Shown in pieces: positions 22,199-34,785 of a stretch of 64,000 bases of DNA (position 1 is its first letter; each line of letters begins with the position of its first letter). Location of the stretch: positions 85,630 to 149,629 of the forward strand of contig NMRB01000388.1 in assembly GCA_002633025.1 (NCBI GenBank). Reading direction: 5' to 3'. Origin of the DNA: Notospermus geniculatus (Eukaryota; Nemertea; Pilidiophora; Heteronemertea; Lineidae). The translations under genes were made by a program, and so were the position numbers. Below the pieces are notes generated by a model that did not search any database, had not been told where the DNA came from, and saw only the letters and a program-made list of their open reading frames with translations.

Positions 22199-24873
22199 CT
22201 AACAGTCCATTTCACATGGTCAGAAAGTCTGATCAAAAGATGACCAAGTGAAATGGGCTTCAGATGTAACAAGATGCCTGTAACTGAGACATCAACCAAT
22301 CGAACACTTCCGGGAGATGTTCTGGCATCTTTGCTGTCTCAGAGCAATTACCACAGGCAAACAGTATCACAATACACAATACACAAAACTGGAGGCGTAT
22401 ATCTCTGGTGAGGGGCCTTGGAAAAACTGGTGCCATCCGTAAATTGGCGGAAAAAGTGTCAAACTAATTAATACAACTCGCTGAATGACAGTACCCTCGG
22501 GCGATGGATTAATCTCATCAGCCCGTCGTGAATTCTCCCATAAAATTAAGCATACCCAATGAATTAAAGTCTGTAGAGTTCCAATCTAATTTTAAATTAC
22601 AGTTCACTTCCTAACCCAATACGACAAACCCATCTAAAGTTTTCACTTTGTGTCAAACACCCGGTGCCCTTCACTGAATGATAGAAACACAGCGTTGGAT
22701 GAGACGATGTTGCCAAGTTTGTTCCAATGCCTTGATACCTAAAAGTCACCCAGGGTTGACATCTTCCAATGAGGAACCCGCACACTAACGTCACAACGTG
22801 GCGCTGCGATCGATGAGACCGAAGTTTCTTTTTTCAACGTGATTTCCAGTCATTTCCATTAACTTCTGGCTTGAAATAAACCCTACTTTTTCGGTCGCAT
22901 GACAATAAAATTTACACCATCTTGTCGCGGATGAAAATTTCTGCACTTTCATTGCTTTTTTCCTTAAAATAAAGAGGTAGGATGGCGATAACGGCAACGT
23001 CTTTATCTCATTTTTTCCTGTAGAAAAATGTACAGCTGATTTTTTCATGACGCAACGTCAACACCGAAAACAACATCAATGACGTCGTTTCGGTACAATC
23101 GCTCGCAGCGCCGACCTGTCGGGATAAACCGCAGGGCGGGTTCCTCATTGGTGTTGTTCACAACAAGCATCTGCTTCACAGATAAATGAACAAGAAGAGA
23201 GAGTCAAGCCATCTGCTTGGAGATCGGTGTTCTGTGTGGAGAGTGCATGTTTGATACCTTTTCTATTCCAATGAAAACATCATTCATCTGAAGTTCACTT
23301 TGCTTCCAAGGAACTCATCAGGTGACAGTAATCAGTTCCATCAACCCTAAAACTAAAGTTTCTCTATATTCTTGTTTCCAATTGGAGAAAAGTCATTAGG
23401 AATGCCATCAAGGTATCCATTGAAGAAGACACGGCCGTAAAAACGGCTCCCAGAAAAGACAACTTTTCGGGCGAGAGATAAGCTTACAACGCTTCAAAGG
23501 AATCCCACATGAACAAGACACAAGCTAAAGAATTCTTCCATACAATTCCCAAGTGACCTGGATTCCCCTGGTGAAGGTAATTACATCTGCACATACAGCC
23601 ATCAGCGGCAGTCAACTGACACCACTTTACCATTTTTCCTCAAGGCTGATTAGCAGATGCAGCAGCCCATCGATAAAACCATTTATTTGTCAAGAAAAAA
23701 TGAAATTTGTTTCCTAAGGAGTTGCGTGTTTTCTTGCAGTTGCAATATTTGCAACCTTTCAGTAAACGGTAACTAATTGGACAGCGTATGATATCATTGT
23801 CACATAGATTCTATGGAACAATTTCACACTGAACAGTTAAGACGAAGAAGAGATGAGCTGTGGCTGAAGTCCACATGGGTTCTTGCTAGGTTCTTGTTGC
23901 TTTGAGTTTGTCATCCTTGATGTCGTTCAAAGGACCCAATTCCCACTACAAGTGTCACAGGTTTTCCATTTCTCAAGAGAACAGTTTCAAAGTCAAAACG
24001 ACTCGTAGAATGGTTTGAATGGCTTGGAACCATTTCACCCCAGGTCCATTGACCATGATACCAAGATCTCCCTTGTGGTGGTCACCTTACTGTAATTCAA
24101 ACTTTGGCCTTCAAAGCAATGTTAATCAAGAAATTCTAATACGGCCCCCAAATAAAGGAAAGCCATATTTGAAGATCTTGTACCCTACATGTATGTCAAC
24201 AAAAATAGCATCTTCTTGAGGCATGCAAGAGATTTTTGACTGTTTTTGCTTTCAAAAGAATTGATTTGTCAAAGAAAGTGTCATTCTGTCTCTCATGCTC
24301 TTGGAGTGCTGAACGGTGGGCCTGCCAAGGATGGCTTAGTGACCGTATCGGTAGCATTATTGCAGAAATTGAATCTTCATGTTGCGGCTAGAGCAACCAT
24401 GTTTCACCAGCTGGTACACCAGTTTGCAATCATTGTAACAAGGTTGGGTAAACCTTCTCAATATCAGGATGTCTTTTGCCACACAACGGAAGATCATTGG
24501 TCATTGTACGATGGGCTGGCTGAGCAAAAAGGCCACTGACCAAATGGAGAAGACAAGACAAATTTATTACCAGTACATGGGTAGAGATAGGGATGGACAA
24601 ATCTGCAAGGATCTGATACAACGACCAAGATACCTAAGTTTGCTCTTACAGCGGCAACAGATGATTCAAATGTGATACTAATGTTGAGCAACATACTTCG
24701 CCCATAACTGTAGCTACTGAGAAAGATCCTCATTGCGGTGAATACTGAAGAAGGCGAGCATTGATCCATCTGTCGATCACGTCGCCAAGCTCAGGCCATT
24801 AACTCCCAAAAGCCGAAGTAAATCAGTCTCATATCGAAGTAGTTTAGCACAGAGGATTAGCTGCATAGGATCA
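22199..24873 (+). repeat. tandem duplication, copy 2 (2675 bp)
   Basis: Same orientation as copy 1, separated by 52 bp of unrelated sequence (22147-22198). It begins CTAACAGTCCATTTCAC and ends GCTGCATAGGATCA. Differences from copy 1 are substitutions, short indels and one 376-bp insertion (22771-23146). The hairpin at its start is kept (22207-22256). Confidence 0.95.
22771..23146. mobile_element. 376-bp MITE inserted in copy 2 only
   Basis: The ends GAGGAACCCGC and GCGGGTTCCTC are perfect 11-bp inverted repeats, and a subterminal block GGCGCTGCGA-CGAT--ACCGAA is also inverted. Comparison with the empty site in copy 1 shows insertion into the palindrome CCAATTGG with duplication of AT (22769-22770 and 23147-23148). 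Because the target is palindromic the inverted ends appear to extend to 16 bp. An 85-codon minus-strand open frame inside (23048-22791) matches no family I know. The superfamily is unassigned. Confidence 0.9.
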
Positions 24874-25105
24874 TTGATTTTGCATCAATCTGCCACAGTA
24901 ATGTAGAGTGCACTTCGCGCAGCCTTGCGTCCTTCGAACACGGCGACAACCATCCTGTTGCATATTTAATACACAAATTGTACATTAGTGACTGACAATC
25001 TTAAGTGAATGCGCGTTTTATGGATTATTATATAATTGGCTTTTATGGCTGGCGTTCTGAGGCCAGTGTTTCTGAAATATTCACGAGTAGCTACCAATGT
25101 TCACA

Positions 25106-25401
25106 TGTGCAACTGATTGAAGCAAGGTAGTAGCAACTGCAGTACCAATGTGCAACTGAAGAAAGGTTGCAATAACTTCAGTACCAGTCCAGTGTGCAAC
25201 TGACTGAAGCAAGGTAACTTCAGTATCAATGTGCAACCGACTGAAGCAAGGTAGCAGGAACTGCAGTACCAGTGGGCAACTGATTGAAGCAAAGTAGCAG
25301 TAACTTCAGCACCGGTGTACAACTGATTGAAGCAAAGTAGCAGTAACTTCAGTACCAGTGTGCAACTGACTGAAGCAAAGTGGCAGCGATTGTGGTACCA
25401 G
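25106..25401 (+). repeat. 43-bp minisatellite, about seven copies
   Basis: The consensus unit is GTGCAACTGAYTGAAGCAAG then GTAGCAGTAACTTCAGTACC then AGT, 43 bp. One unit near 25196-25235 is shortened and one has a small insertion. The sequence is unrelated to the other 43-bp array at 12589, so the equal period is probably coincidence. Confidence 0.9.
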
Positions 25402-28150
25402 AATCTAATGAGAGAACGTAGATCAAGCCAACATCAGATGCTGTTTAGCTGACGTAGATTTCTGATTTACCCAGGTAAGTAATAAACTCTTGGGTTACTG
25501 CATTTATCCTGACAATTCCTATAAATACAGAAGCGGAAAAGCCGCCTGAGGTGTTGACAGCATGTCCTCAGACAATTCACCATCACATCACAGAAGTGAT
25601 TTGCATAGTCAGGATCAGGAGATTAACTGGGAGTGTTTATCTCTCACACTGGCGGTGACTAATGAAAGAAAGATGAAGCTTACAGCCAGAGCTCACAGTT
25701 CTTTCAATCTGTCCTTTACTTGTCAACGGTTTTATGTCTTAAGTACCCAATGACACTGTAACCAACACAACAGCTCTGGTGATTCGCCCACCACAGATAA
25801 CCGTAAAGGTGGTAGTGTTGTTGAGGAATTAACGTTTAGTGATGAGTTATAGGGTATTCATTCTGACCATGGGAGGCTTAACATCCATATAAAAATGACC
25901 ATATTACGCCAGTGAAACGACTGTTACTGTATTGGGAGTTGTTTATGCTTGAATGAGACTGCTGGCCAATCAAAGGTGTCCACAATTCAAGGTATATAAA
26001 TTCGTTATCCACAATTTGGCTGGTAACAAAGGGATACTGGGATGAATCCAAGTTTACGACTCCCACAATGCAGCAGGCAAATGATCTGATCGATACATTA
26101 CCTCTCAACAAACTGCATTTAACTTTGCACTAACAGAATCAATCTCACCTTGCACAAGCCAAGAAGGATGTTATGCAGCACACGCCTCCAAGAGCTAACT
26201 TGATAGAGTAAGCTAAACAGGCTCTGTCACCCAACACAAATATCAATACGCTGATTCTCCAACAAGGACAACACAAACAGCTAACTTGTCATGTTCTCCT
26301 TGGTTTTTCCTTGTCTTATATGCAACATGTTTTTTTGTGTAGGGCATGACTAAATAGCACGAGCACTTCTCAACCTGTTTGCTTTGTGGCAACAGATACA
26401 ACCAATGATTCTTCTTTTGAGCATTTGAGTAGCTTCTTGACTTTGTCTTGGAGGGGTCTGTATCATCTCTATATACAACATGAAACAGTAACATCAACAG
26501 CTTCGCTGAAGATCTCTGAGACCATTGTGTGAGAAAGGAGCACCTTAAAGAGATAAGATGAGTTCTTTGCTTCGACATGATCAAATGCAACAGCAGACAA
26601 CACCCAACAAGGGCTTTTAGCTATGAGTTCACAAGGAACGACTTTTGGTCGCTTCGGTCAGATGCTGAGGTGAGGGATAAACAATGTTCAGAACAGGAGA
26701 GAATGAGAACAATCCACCTCGCCTACACCAACAACCATCCCTTTGAAACCCATAGCCAAAGTGACAATTGAACTCAATCAACCTGAGGCAAAGGAAGGAC
26801 TCATTTAAGAAGACATTGCATGGAGTGATCGCAACGGCCCATCCTGCGCAATCTCCATCGCACCATTCTCATAAATTACTTAAAATAAGTATCAGACCTT
26901 TCTGAGAATCATCACAAAGTATACCGATCCGTAGGGAAAATCATTTGCTTAATCAACTGTGGTTAAATCCATGACAAATTATCATCTTTAATGCCTAATT
27001 AGTAGGCTACTACTTATAGACTGAGTCAGCAGTGGTGACTCTGAGTCTAAGTCACTCTATTAGTTCAGGATGAGCTATGCTAAATGATCAATTGTAATGG
27101 TTGGCCATCCACTGGTCGCGTGCCCAAACACTGCTTCTTGGACAGGCAACAAAACGTAGATGATCATACCAGGGTGCAAGAAGATGGCAAATGAACAAAC
27201 ATGATACATGACAATTGTGTACTTGGATAGAGTTCAAATTTGTTTGATAGCCAATTTGCCACGGCACAGTATTGTTTCTTCTTCAGACATGATCAACACT
27301 TAAGATCAATTACTTCCGGCCAGTGTTGAGATCAACAACACCGACCGCAGAAAAACAATGTCTTAATCACGACAGGATTGGCTTTCCAAGAACCAGACCA
27401 TCCTAGGTATGACATCAGTAGCTTCACTTATTAGCATGACCCACAGCCAATCTATTGAAGGCAGGGAGACATATCTATCGATCTTTGCTAAAACGCAGCA
27501 AATTAACGTTTAAACTGCATCAGCAGTAAACAGGAGTGTGGAAGCTGTAAGTAAGTATTTATTTCTGAGATCCTAACTGAGGATGGATGGACCACATCTG
27601 CCCATGAATCAGAGGGGCCACAAATCTCGCCTTCCATGACTCAAACTAAAGGCAGCCATCGACAAACACCCCTAAAGACACCTGGCCCAATCATCAATCT
27701 AAAACAATATGGGCACCTGATCCATATCATGCCGAGCCCTCCTGACCATAACCTCTGACAAGAATCTGAGCGTAATGAAAAAGTAACTAGCGTTGTGGTT
27801 GTGGTATTTCAATACAATCATAGATGACACTGTGATTAATCAGAAATGCCCCGCGTGACTTGGCCATGGTTCCTCTAGAGAAAGGTCAGAGCGTAATCTC
27901 AATATTCAATCATTGCCTGTCATCGGTGTAGATTTACACATATGAACATTTCCTGCTGAACCAGCAGGGGGAGAGGAGGTTGGAAACTGGAAATGATGGC
28001 GTAGGAGGCATTAGCAGAATCTAGCGCAACAACAGATCGGCCATGAATCAGAAACCAAATGGATTGTAGAAAGATATGTGAAAAGAACTATGTTCATTTT
28101 TCAGCTTCTCTCATCGATTATGCTGGTGGGTGGGTTGGCACAAGGCTGGT

Positions 28151-28215
28151 CATCCTCCCACAGCAGGGGTTTTTACCTCACTCGAGCGAGACCAAAGCCC
28201 TGCTATGGGAGGATG
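28151..28215. repeat. 65-bp foldback hairpin
   Basis: CATCCTCCCACAGCAGGG (28151-28168) is inverted at 28198-28215 with one mismatch, and the centre is CTCGAG. It runs through an otherwise attractive plus-strand frame (see rejected items), which suggests a small foldback element, not coding sequence. Confidence 0.75.
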
Positions 28216-29497
28216 AAGGCTGGTCAACCTCACTCAAATGACATCTCCAATCGCCATGCTCTAGCCAAGAAGATCGTCGGAAAGAGGTGGCAAGGGGTTG
28301 ACAAGCTGAACACAGGAAACGACTTAGCAGAAACCCTTAGAGGGGGAAATAAGCACTTCATATATCGGTCCCACTTGCCAAGCCAGATGTGACAGGATCT
28401 CACCTTTTGACCCTTATTAGGTGAACCCTCTCTTGGATGAAGAGTATACCTTCTCGATCAACTCTAATTAACTTGACCATCTTTGGCTATACCATGACAA
28501 ATTCAACCAAGGGCTTTGGCACTTTTTGGCCCTAACCCATGAAAGCTGTGATATCATATTGCATTTGATCATAATTCTGGGATCTCTACTAGAAAGTGCC
28601 TGAGGAAGACCCCAAAAATTTGCAAAATTCGGAGACGACTTGTACTTATACTTGTCACTTTGTGTGTCGTTTTTTGTGCTGTATTTTGGATATCATTTAA
28701 TCATAAACATGAGAAATATCTAGAGCCTTGAGACAGTACTTCAAGTCTTCTGAACAACTGTAAATGGACAAGGCATAGCTCAGGCTAGGTTACCTCAAGT
28801 GAAGCCAAGTTTCGATGACATCGATCATTGGAATATCGACATTATCCACATTTGTGCCTGGCAAGGGAATGTTCATCAACTGTGGCCCTATAATCAATAG
28901 GCACTAAATCTTTGTAAAAGACTCCTGGACAAGAAGAGTAAATCATAAAGCATGATTACCAGTCAATCTGGTCCGAGATATGATAGAGAGGGTGCGGTTG
29001 TTCGAGTGCGCTGATGGGAACCATGCACGAAAACTCATTTCAAGGAGGAGATCCAGCAGACATGCAAGTTTCTTTAGAACGTTGCTCATCCATGAAAAGA
29101 TAAGACAGACCAGATAATGTTTTCTTCTCCCATGGAGCATGCCACGACATCAGCCTAAGGAATGACGGGCAACCATTTGCATCAGCAAAAACCTTTCAAG
29201 GGAAGATTGAGTTCACTGTTTTGTTTGCCTCACAACTCAAAGGTCAGGAACTTCATTCTCCAAAGAACAACAGTTTCAAAGATCCCTGACAAAAACAGTC
29301 TGTATATGGAATTCTACAGGCCATATACGAGTTGAGTAAATAACTGAAACAACCCCAGAAATGATAACTAATCCTCAACAGGTGGTCGTGTACGTTCAAA
29401 GACCCTGGCATAGAGGATTGAAAACTAAGTTTTTCAGCTTACATTTGGTGTGGTGATGTAGCGGACCGATGTAGCGATATGCCAAAGACGATTTCCC

Positions 29498-30451
29498 AGC
29501 CATAGCTTACGACATCAATTTTGCAAGAACTTTTTGAATAGGCTTGAAATTTCGATCTATGACTAGAGGGACCTTCTGAAGATGGCTTAGCCTGTCAGTC
29601 ATTTGAGGGCTTAGACAACCAGTTTTTAATAGGCTTATAACTGCATCATTCTACATGACCATGGGAAGCCTCAGAAGACAGCCGGGCCTGTCAATCATTT
29701 AAGGGCCATGACAACCTGTGGAGATTGTGCGGCCTGATGATGGTGTTTCTAAGGCAAGAGATCTTGTCTGCCATGAATACCACCTCCACTTTCTCACTTT
29801 CTTTTATGAAAAGAACCCATGAGCCAACACATCCCTCCTACCGTAACGAGACCAACCGTGTTAATGTTCACGGCAGTTAATTTGAACCGGTATCAACTCG
29901 GGTGGGATTAGACTTAATAATTCATGTCCTCATTGCTGTTAATACAAGAGTACATGTACACTTCTTAACCAAAATGCTCATTGGAATGACTGCCTACAAC
30001 TCATTAAGACAGTCTGCAGCACGCAAATAAATTCCATTTCGTGGTCTTATCTTGCACTCCCGTATTCAAACCATCAGCTTCCACATCAAGTCATTTATTT
30101 TTCACACTACTTTGGCTTTTCATTAAGATGACACCACACATAGCAATGGAATGAAAGGAATTTACAGCAAAGCAAAACACGGCACTTGAACGGATCTTCG
30201 CCAAACACTACAAATTCCGGCAGGAGAGCTTAAGCAGGAAACACGCCATGTTTGAACAAGATTAAGACATGTACAACACAGACAGATCACAGCGAACCCT
30301 GATTCCTGCCTGAGACGCTTATTGATCAAGACTGGAGGGGAGACAGAACCTTTGGGGGAAATTGGTGGCAAATTCGATGAATCTATTAGAAATGATGGAG
30401 GGAGAGGTTGAATGTAAACACACAGTGTTAATGACATAGAAGAGAAACATT
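29498..30451 (+). repeat. 0.95-kb direct duplication, copy 1
   Basis: It begins AGCCATAGCTTACGACATC and ends GAGAAACATT, directly before a single N at 30452. It is nearly identical to 30453-31396, with substitutions and two short indels (2 and 8 nt) in the left half and almost none in the right half. Confidence 0.95.
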
Positions 30452-30452
30452 N

Positions 30453-31396
30453 AGCCATAGCTTACGACATCAATTTTGCAAAAACTTTTTGAATAGGCTT
30501 GAAATTTCGATCTATGACTAGAGGGACCTTCTGAAGATGGCATAGCCTGTCAGTCATTTGAGGGCTTAGACAACCGGTTTTTAATTGGGTTATAATTGCA
30601 TCATTCTACATGACCACAGGAAGCCTCAGAAGACAGGCGGGCCTGTCAATCATTTAAGGGCCATGACAACCTATGGATTGTGCGGCCTGATGATGGTGTT
30701 TCTAAGGCAAGAGATCTTGTCTGCCATGAATACCACCCCCACTTTCTTTTATGAAAAGAACCCATGAGCCAACGCATCCCTCCTACTGTAACGAGACCGA
30801 CCGTGCTAATGTTCACGGCAGTTAATTTGAACCGGTATCAACTCGGGTGGGATTAGACTTAATAATTCATGTCCTCATTGCTGTTAATACAAGAGTACAT
30901 GTACACTTCTTAACCAAAATGCTCATTGGAATGACTGCCTACAACTCATTAAGACAGTCTGCAGCACGCAAATAAATTCCATTTCGTGGTCTTATCTTGC
31001 ACTCCCGTATTCAAACCATCAGCTTCCACATCAAGTCATTTATTTTTCACACTACTTTGGCTTTTCATTAAGATGACACCACACATAGCAATGGAATGAA
31101 AGGAATTTACAGCAAAGCAAAACACGGCACTTGAACGGATCTTCGCCAAACACTACAAATTCCGGCAGGAGAGCTTAAGCAGGAAACACGCCATGTTTGA
31201 ACAAGATTAAGACATGTACAACACAGACAGATCACAGCGAACCCTGATTCCTGCCTGAGACGCTTATTGATCAAGACTGGAGGGGAGACAGAACCTTTGG
31301 GGGAAATTGGTGGCAAATTCGATGAATCTATTAGAAATGATGGAGGGAGAGGTTGAATGTAAACACACAGTGTTAATGACATAGAAGAGAAACATT
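30453..31396 (+). repeat. 0.95-kb direct duplication, copy 2
   Basis: It begins immediately after the single N at 30452 with AGCCATAGCTTACGACATC and ends GAGAAACATT before unique sequence. The exact coincidence of the junction with an undetermined base suggests two alleles placed in tandem by the assembler. Confidence 0.95.
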
Positions 31397-32490
31397 GATG
31401 TGGTATGGCATTTAAACCGTGTGGAAGTTGGTCATAAGTTTTTGAAGGGTCCTTTTCAAAATATCACATGAGTAATACTGATGTACCCTTCTTCCAATCA
31501 GGGTGTGCATGTACAATCTTTCTTCAGGTTGATCAGCGTCTTATGGGATCACCGTCATATCTCACATAGTACAGGTGAAGGCTATCCGGGTTGGCTAAAG
31601 CCGAAGCCTCCTAATTCAGTCTAGACTGGGCACCGTCACGACAGTTGGGGTGAACATGCAATCTGTTTGAGGAAACACCCCATAGAACATGGACCACAGG
31701 AAATGAATGCTCTTTCTATAGGCAAAGCCAGGTCATTTATGACATACCGTAGGTTTGGACATGAATATGTGTCAACAATTGGATGAGGATGAGCTACAGG
31801 ATCACAGCATACCAATGGCCATTTGGGGCCAGCCAGATGCATTACTTTAATGGCTTTGAACCTCAGGGACAACAAGTCTTTCCATGAACTCTTACATTGT
31901 TTATGGTAACAACATGTAACAGTATAGTACTGCTTGCAAGGTCCAATGCTTTCAACTTTGATATAATGATAGGCAGTTAAAATCTCTACGAGGTGAACTA
32001 TCCAATTAGTTTAAAACATGGCTTCATAAATCGTGGTTAACAGGATTGAAGCAATTATGGCATTCTCCTAAAGTGGTGAAGAAAGCTTGCAATTAATTCT
32101 AAGAAATGGCATATGCTTGCTGTGTAAATTTGTATCAGGTTTATAGACTTCCAGAGATACATCAGCAGCTATGAAGATGAAAATCATAAAATCTTGCATA
32201 TGAAGCCTGACCGCAATATAGGGAGATAATCAAGACAGCGTTTCCAAGACGCAACCGTAGTCATCAAGAGTCTTCAGATACCATCATTAACAGTTCTCAA
32301 CTCATGATTGTTTCCCATCAGGTTCGCGTCGCCATAATTTCTGCTCGAGGACAGGCAAACTGGTGCCTCGTCAGCGAGATCTACTCCACTGGGAGATCGC
32401 AGCAGTAGGAGACACCAGCAGCGGAGAGTGTGCCTCAAGTCGCCGAGGGGTGCAATCAGCCAAGAAATTCACCTTTATATTGAAGGAAAC

Positions 32491-32604
32491 ATGTGGTTGC
32501 TTCCTGTTTACCTAAACTTGATCTTTCTATTTAATTTTCATGGTCGATCTTGCAGAGACCAATTAATAAAACAGCAAGAAGTTCTTATGTCAAGAGGCCA
32601 GAAG
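32491..32604 (+). CDS. candidate first coding exon of an unidentified secreted or membrane protein
   Basis: An ATG in good context (GGAAACATG) opens 38 codons ending exactly at AAG|GTGAGC, a good donor in phase 0. The peptide starts MWLLPVYLNLIFLFNFHGRS, a classic signal peptide, then CRDQLIKQQEVLMSRGQK. The preceding 170 bases (about 32322-32490) are CpG-rich for this window, as a 5' UTR would be, and begin after a possible acceptor TTTCCCATCAG. The tail VLMSRGQK faintly recalls the N-terminal end of CSPG-repeat proteins such as FREM/FRAS1, but the match is far too short to name a gene. No downstream partner exon was identified. It would be antisense and inside the 32 kb LAR intron. Confidence 0.35.
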
Positions 32605-33215
32605 GTGAGCTATATTGGTCGGTTTTGATTACACGGGGTTGTTTTTGGTCAAATAATGTTTGATAGGGTGGCATCTTTCCACGAAGAGTCAGTACTCCTG
32701 CAAAGTACACACACCGTTGAATGAACAATATCCAGAGCTTCTCCACCATGTTTGAACTCTGGGTACTGGTGATATCCTCATTTTACCTTGCCATGATCGG
32801 TGCCGCAATTAGATCGGTTGACAGCAACTTGATTTGCTGCATCGTTATAGAAATGACTGCGTCGTTACACCTTGATCACAACCGCTCTTGATTCCCAATC
32901 TCATCTCAAAGGCTAAAAGGGAAACTGTGTTGATTGTGAGTTAGTAGTCAAATTTACTAGGGGGTGATCCAGGGTTACTGTTTATAGCATGCACAGGCAA
33001 AGCAAAGACAGGCACCCATGGAACTGCATCCTAATTTCTCCCATATCTCTAGCAAGCACCGCAAGCAGATCAACAGTGAAGTGATGAACTACATGTACAT
33101 GTATGTGGTGCAGTTTCTTATGGTGAGCCAATATTTCATGCGGTACACAACAGAACCTGACTATAAATGCAGGTTGACTGTTGGGACCTGTTCAAAAAAA
33201 GTTAAAGTTAAAGTT

Positions 33216-33258
33216 TNGAGGCCCGAACCACTACACCACCGTGGAGGCCCACTTCCAT
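33216..33258 (-). repeat. possible tRNA-derived SINE head fragment
   Basis: On the minus strand the sequence reads GGGCCTCCACGG then TGGTGTAGTGG, a good A-box, then TTCGGGCCTC before an undetermined base and AACTTT repeats. No B-box follows. Short and broken; it may be a SINE fragment cut by a contig join. Confidence 0.3.
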
Positions 33259-34720
33259 GAATGCAGCCTCCTCAGAAAACTGCTCTGGTGGAAACGGCCT
33301 TCACTGTGCTGTGAACACTGGAGTCTACAGTATCCAACCAGCGCAAAATCTATCACTGTCTTCAGAGCACTTCCGTCAAACAAAAGTGACAAGCACCATT
33401 CTCTTATAGCCTGACAATATTGATACAAGACAAGTACCGTTCTTCAAAGTTCTCCTCGTCAACCAGATCAAACTTCAAGGCAACAGCTGAGTGGCCAGAA
33501 ACTCATGAGAGATTCAAAGCGAAGCCATAACAACACACAAAGCACTAATCAATTTATAAATACTCTTCATCTCTCCACGAGACATTATTACAATTTACAT
33601 GTTGACGACTTCCACAGAGATATTTGTCTTACATCGAAACCATCCGAGTCATAATTAGATACCAGAGAGAGACTCATCCAGGCCTTGGGTAACGCTTGCG
33701 GCGCTTATGCATTTCTGACAGTGAAATTAAGCGTGGTCTCGTTCACCATGGATTTCTCCCGACATCAAAGATGGACTGTAATCAGTGTGCACAGTTCAAA
33801 AGGCGGCTCACGGTAATGTGGCAAAAGGCAAACTATTATGCCTAATTTTTGGATGATGTGTCAGCATTGTTTGCATTCATCTGCTTTGTTTTCATCAGTT
33901 GGGGGCGATTTTATTCCACCTGCTGAACAAAGGCAACAAGATGGTATAAAGTTGAACCAAGATGGTAAAGTTTGCAGGAGATTAACAGTCCTCCCACACG
34001 AATGACACTGACCATAACAGAAAGGAATGACACAATTATCATGTTACTCCCACACATGGACCTTACCTCATGGTTCTTTTCAAATCATCAGGTTGCACTC
34101 AGAGCAAAAAAGTATCATTAAACTCATACCATTCATAGATATGATACATGTATCTGCAGAGAAAAAGCACCGTTGCTTCCTGTACCGGTACAAGTTTGCA
34201 AGAAAACAAAGTCATCAGGGAGAGGGATGGTGATCATTACCAGGTACTCCACCAGAAGACAAAGGCATATTGTTCATCTACAACAAAGGAGACACAAACT
34301 GGGATTGTTCTAGCTCCAGTTAGTTGGGGTTTTCTTTCCATTTTCTATCTTTTCCAATAGCATAACCAAAAGGATGATTTTTCTTGTTACCATGGTTTTC
34401 ACTGACAACATGGCAAAGAAACCATGGCAATTGGATCATAAAGTAGCTAATGGAATTGACAAGTAAAGAATTATGCCCCTTTTTATCTGGAACTGGCCTC
34501 CAGGATGTTTGACATGATCGGTTATAGTCACTAGGTTTAGCTGTTGGACACAATCAGAGCCATAAGCTTCAGACTTCAAACTGCATGTGTGCAACCTGGT
34601 GATGCTAGTGGGTGATGAACTCATCAGCATTGGATACAAGATGAAAACATCAAGGAAATGTAATAGGAGCTGTCAGCGAGTTGACCACTAGGTGTCACTA
34701 GGGCCCAATTCAATGCATCT

Positions 34721-34785
34721 AGCGGACCCAGTCATTATCGATCGAGCAGCGATCATAATAGATTTCCTGTACATTTGGTCCGCTA
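34721..34785. repeat. nested imperfect foldback, about 65 bp
   Basis: TAGCGGACC faces GGTCCGCTA at the outer ends, and inside ATTATCGATCG faces CGATCATAAT with one bulge. It could be a small foldback element or chance. Confidence 0.5.

Noticed and set aside
22791-23048. 85-codon minus-strand frame in the 376-bp MITE as a transposase
   Set aside because: Too short, with no recognisable catalytic motifs; the element is almost certainly non-autonomous.
28078-28392. Plus-strand open frame with a signal-peptide-like start (MFIFQLLSSIMLVGGLAQG) and dibasic sites, like a neuropeptide precursor
   Set aside because: A 65-bp foldback (28151-28215) runs through its supposed mature region, the longest start is GTG, and no amidated repeat or known peptide motif is present. 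Probably chance.
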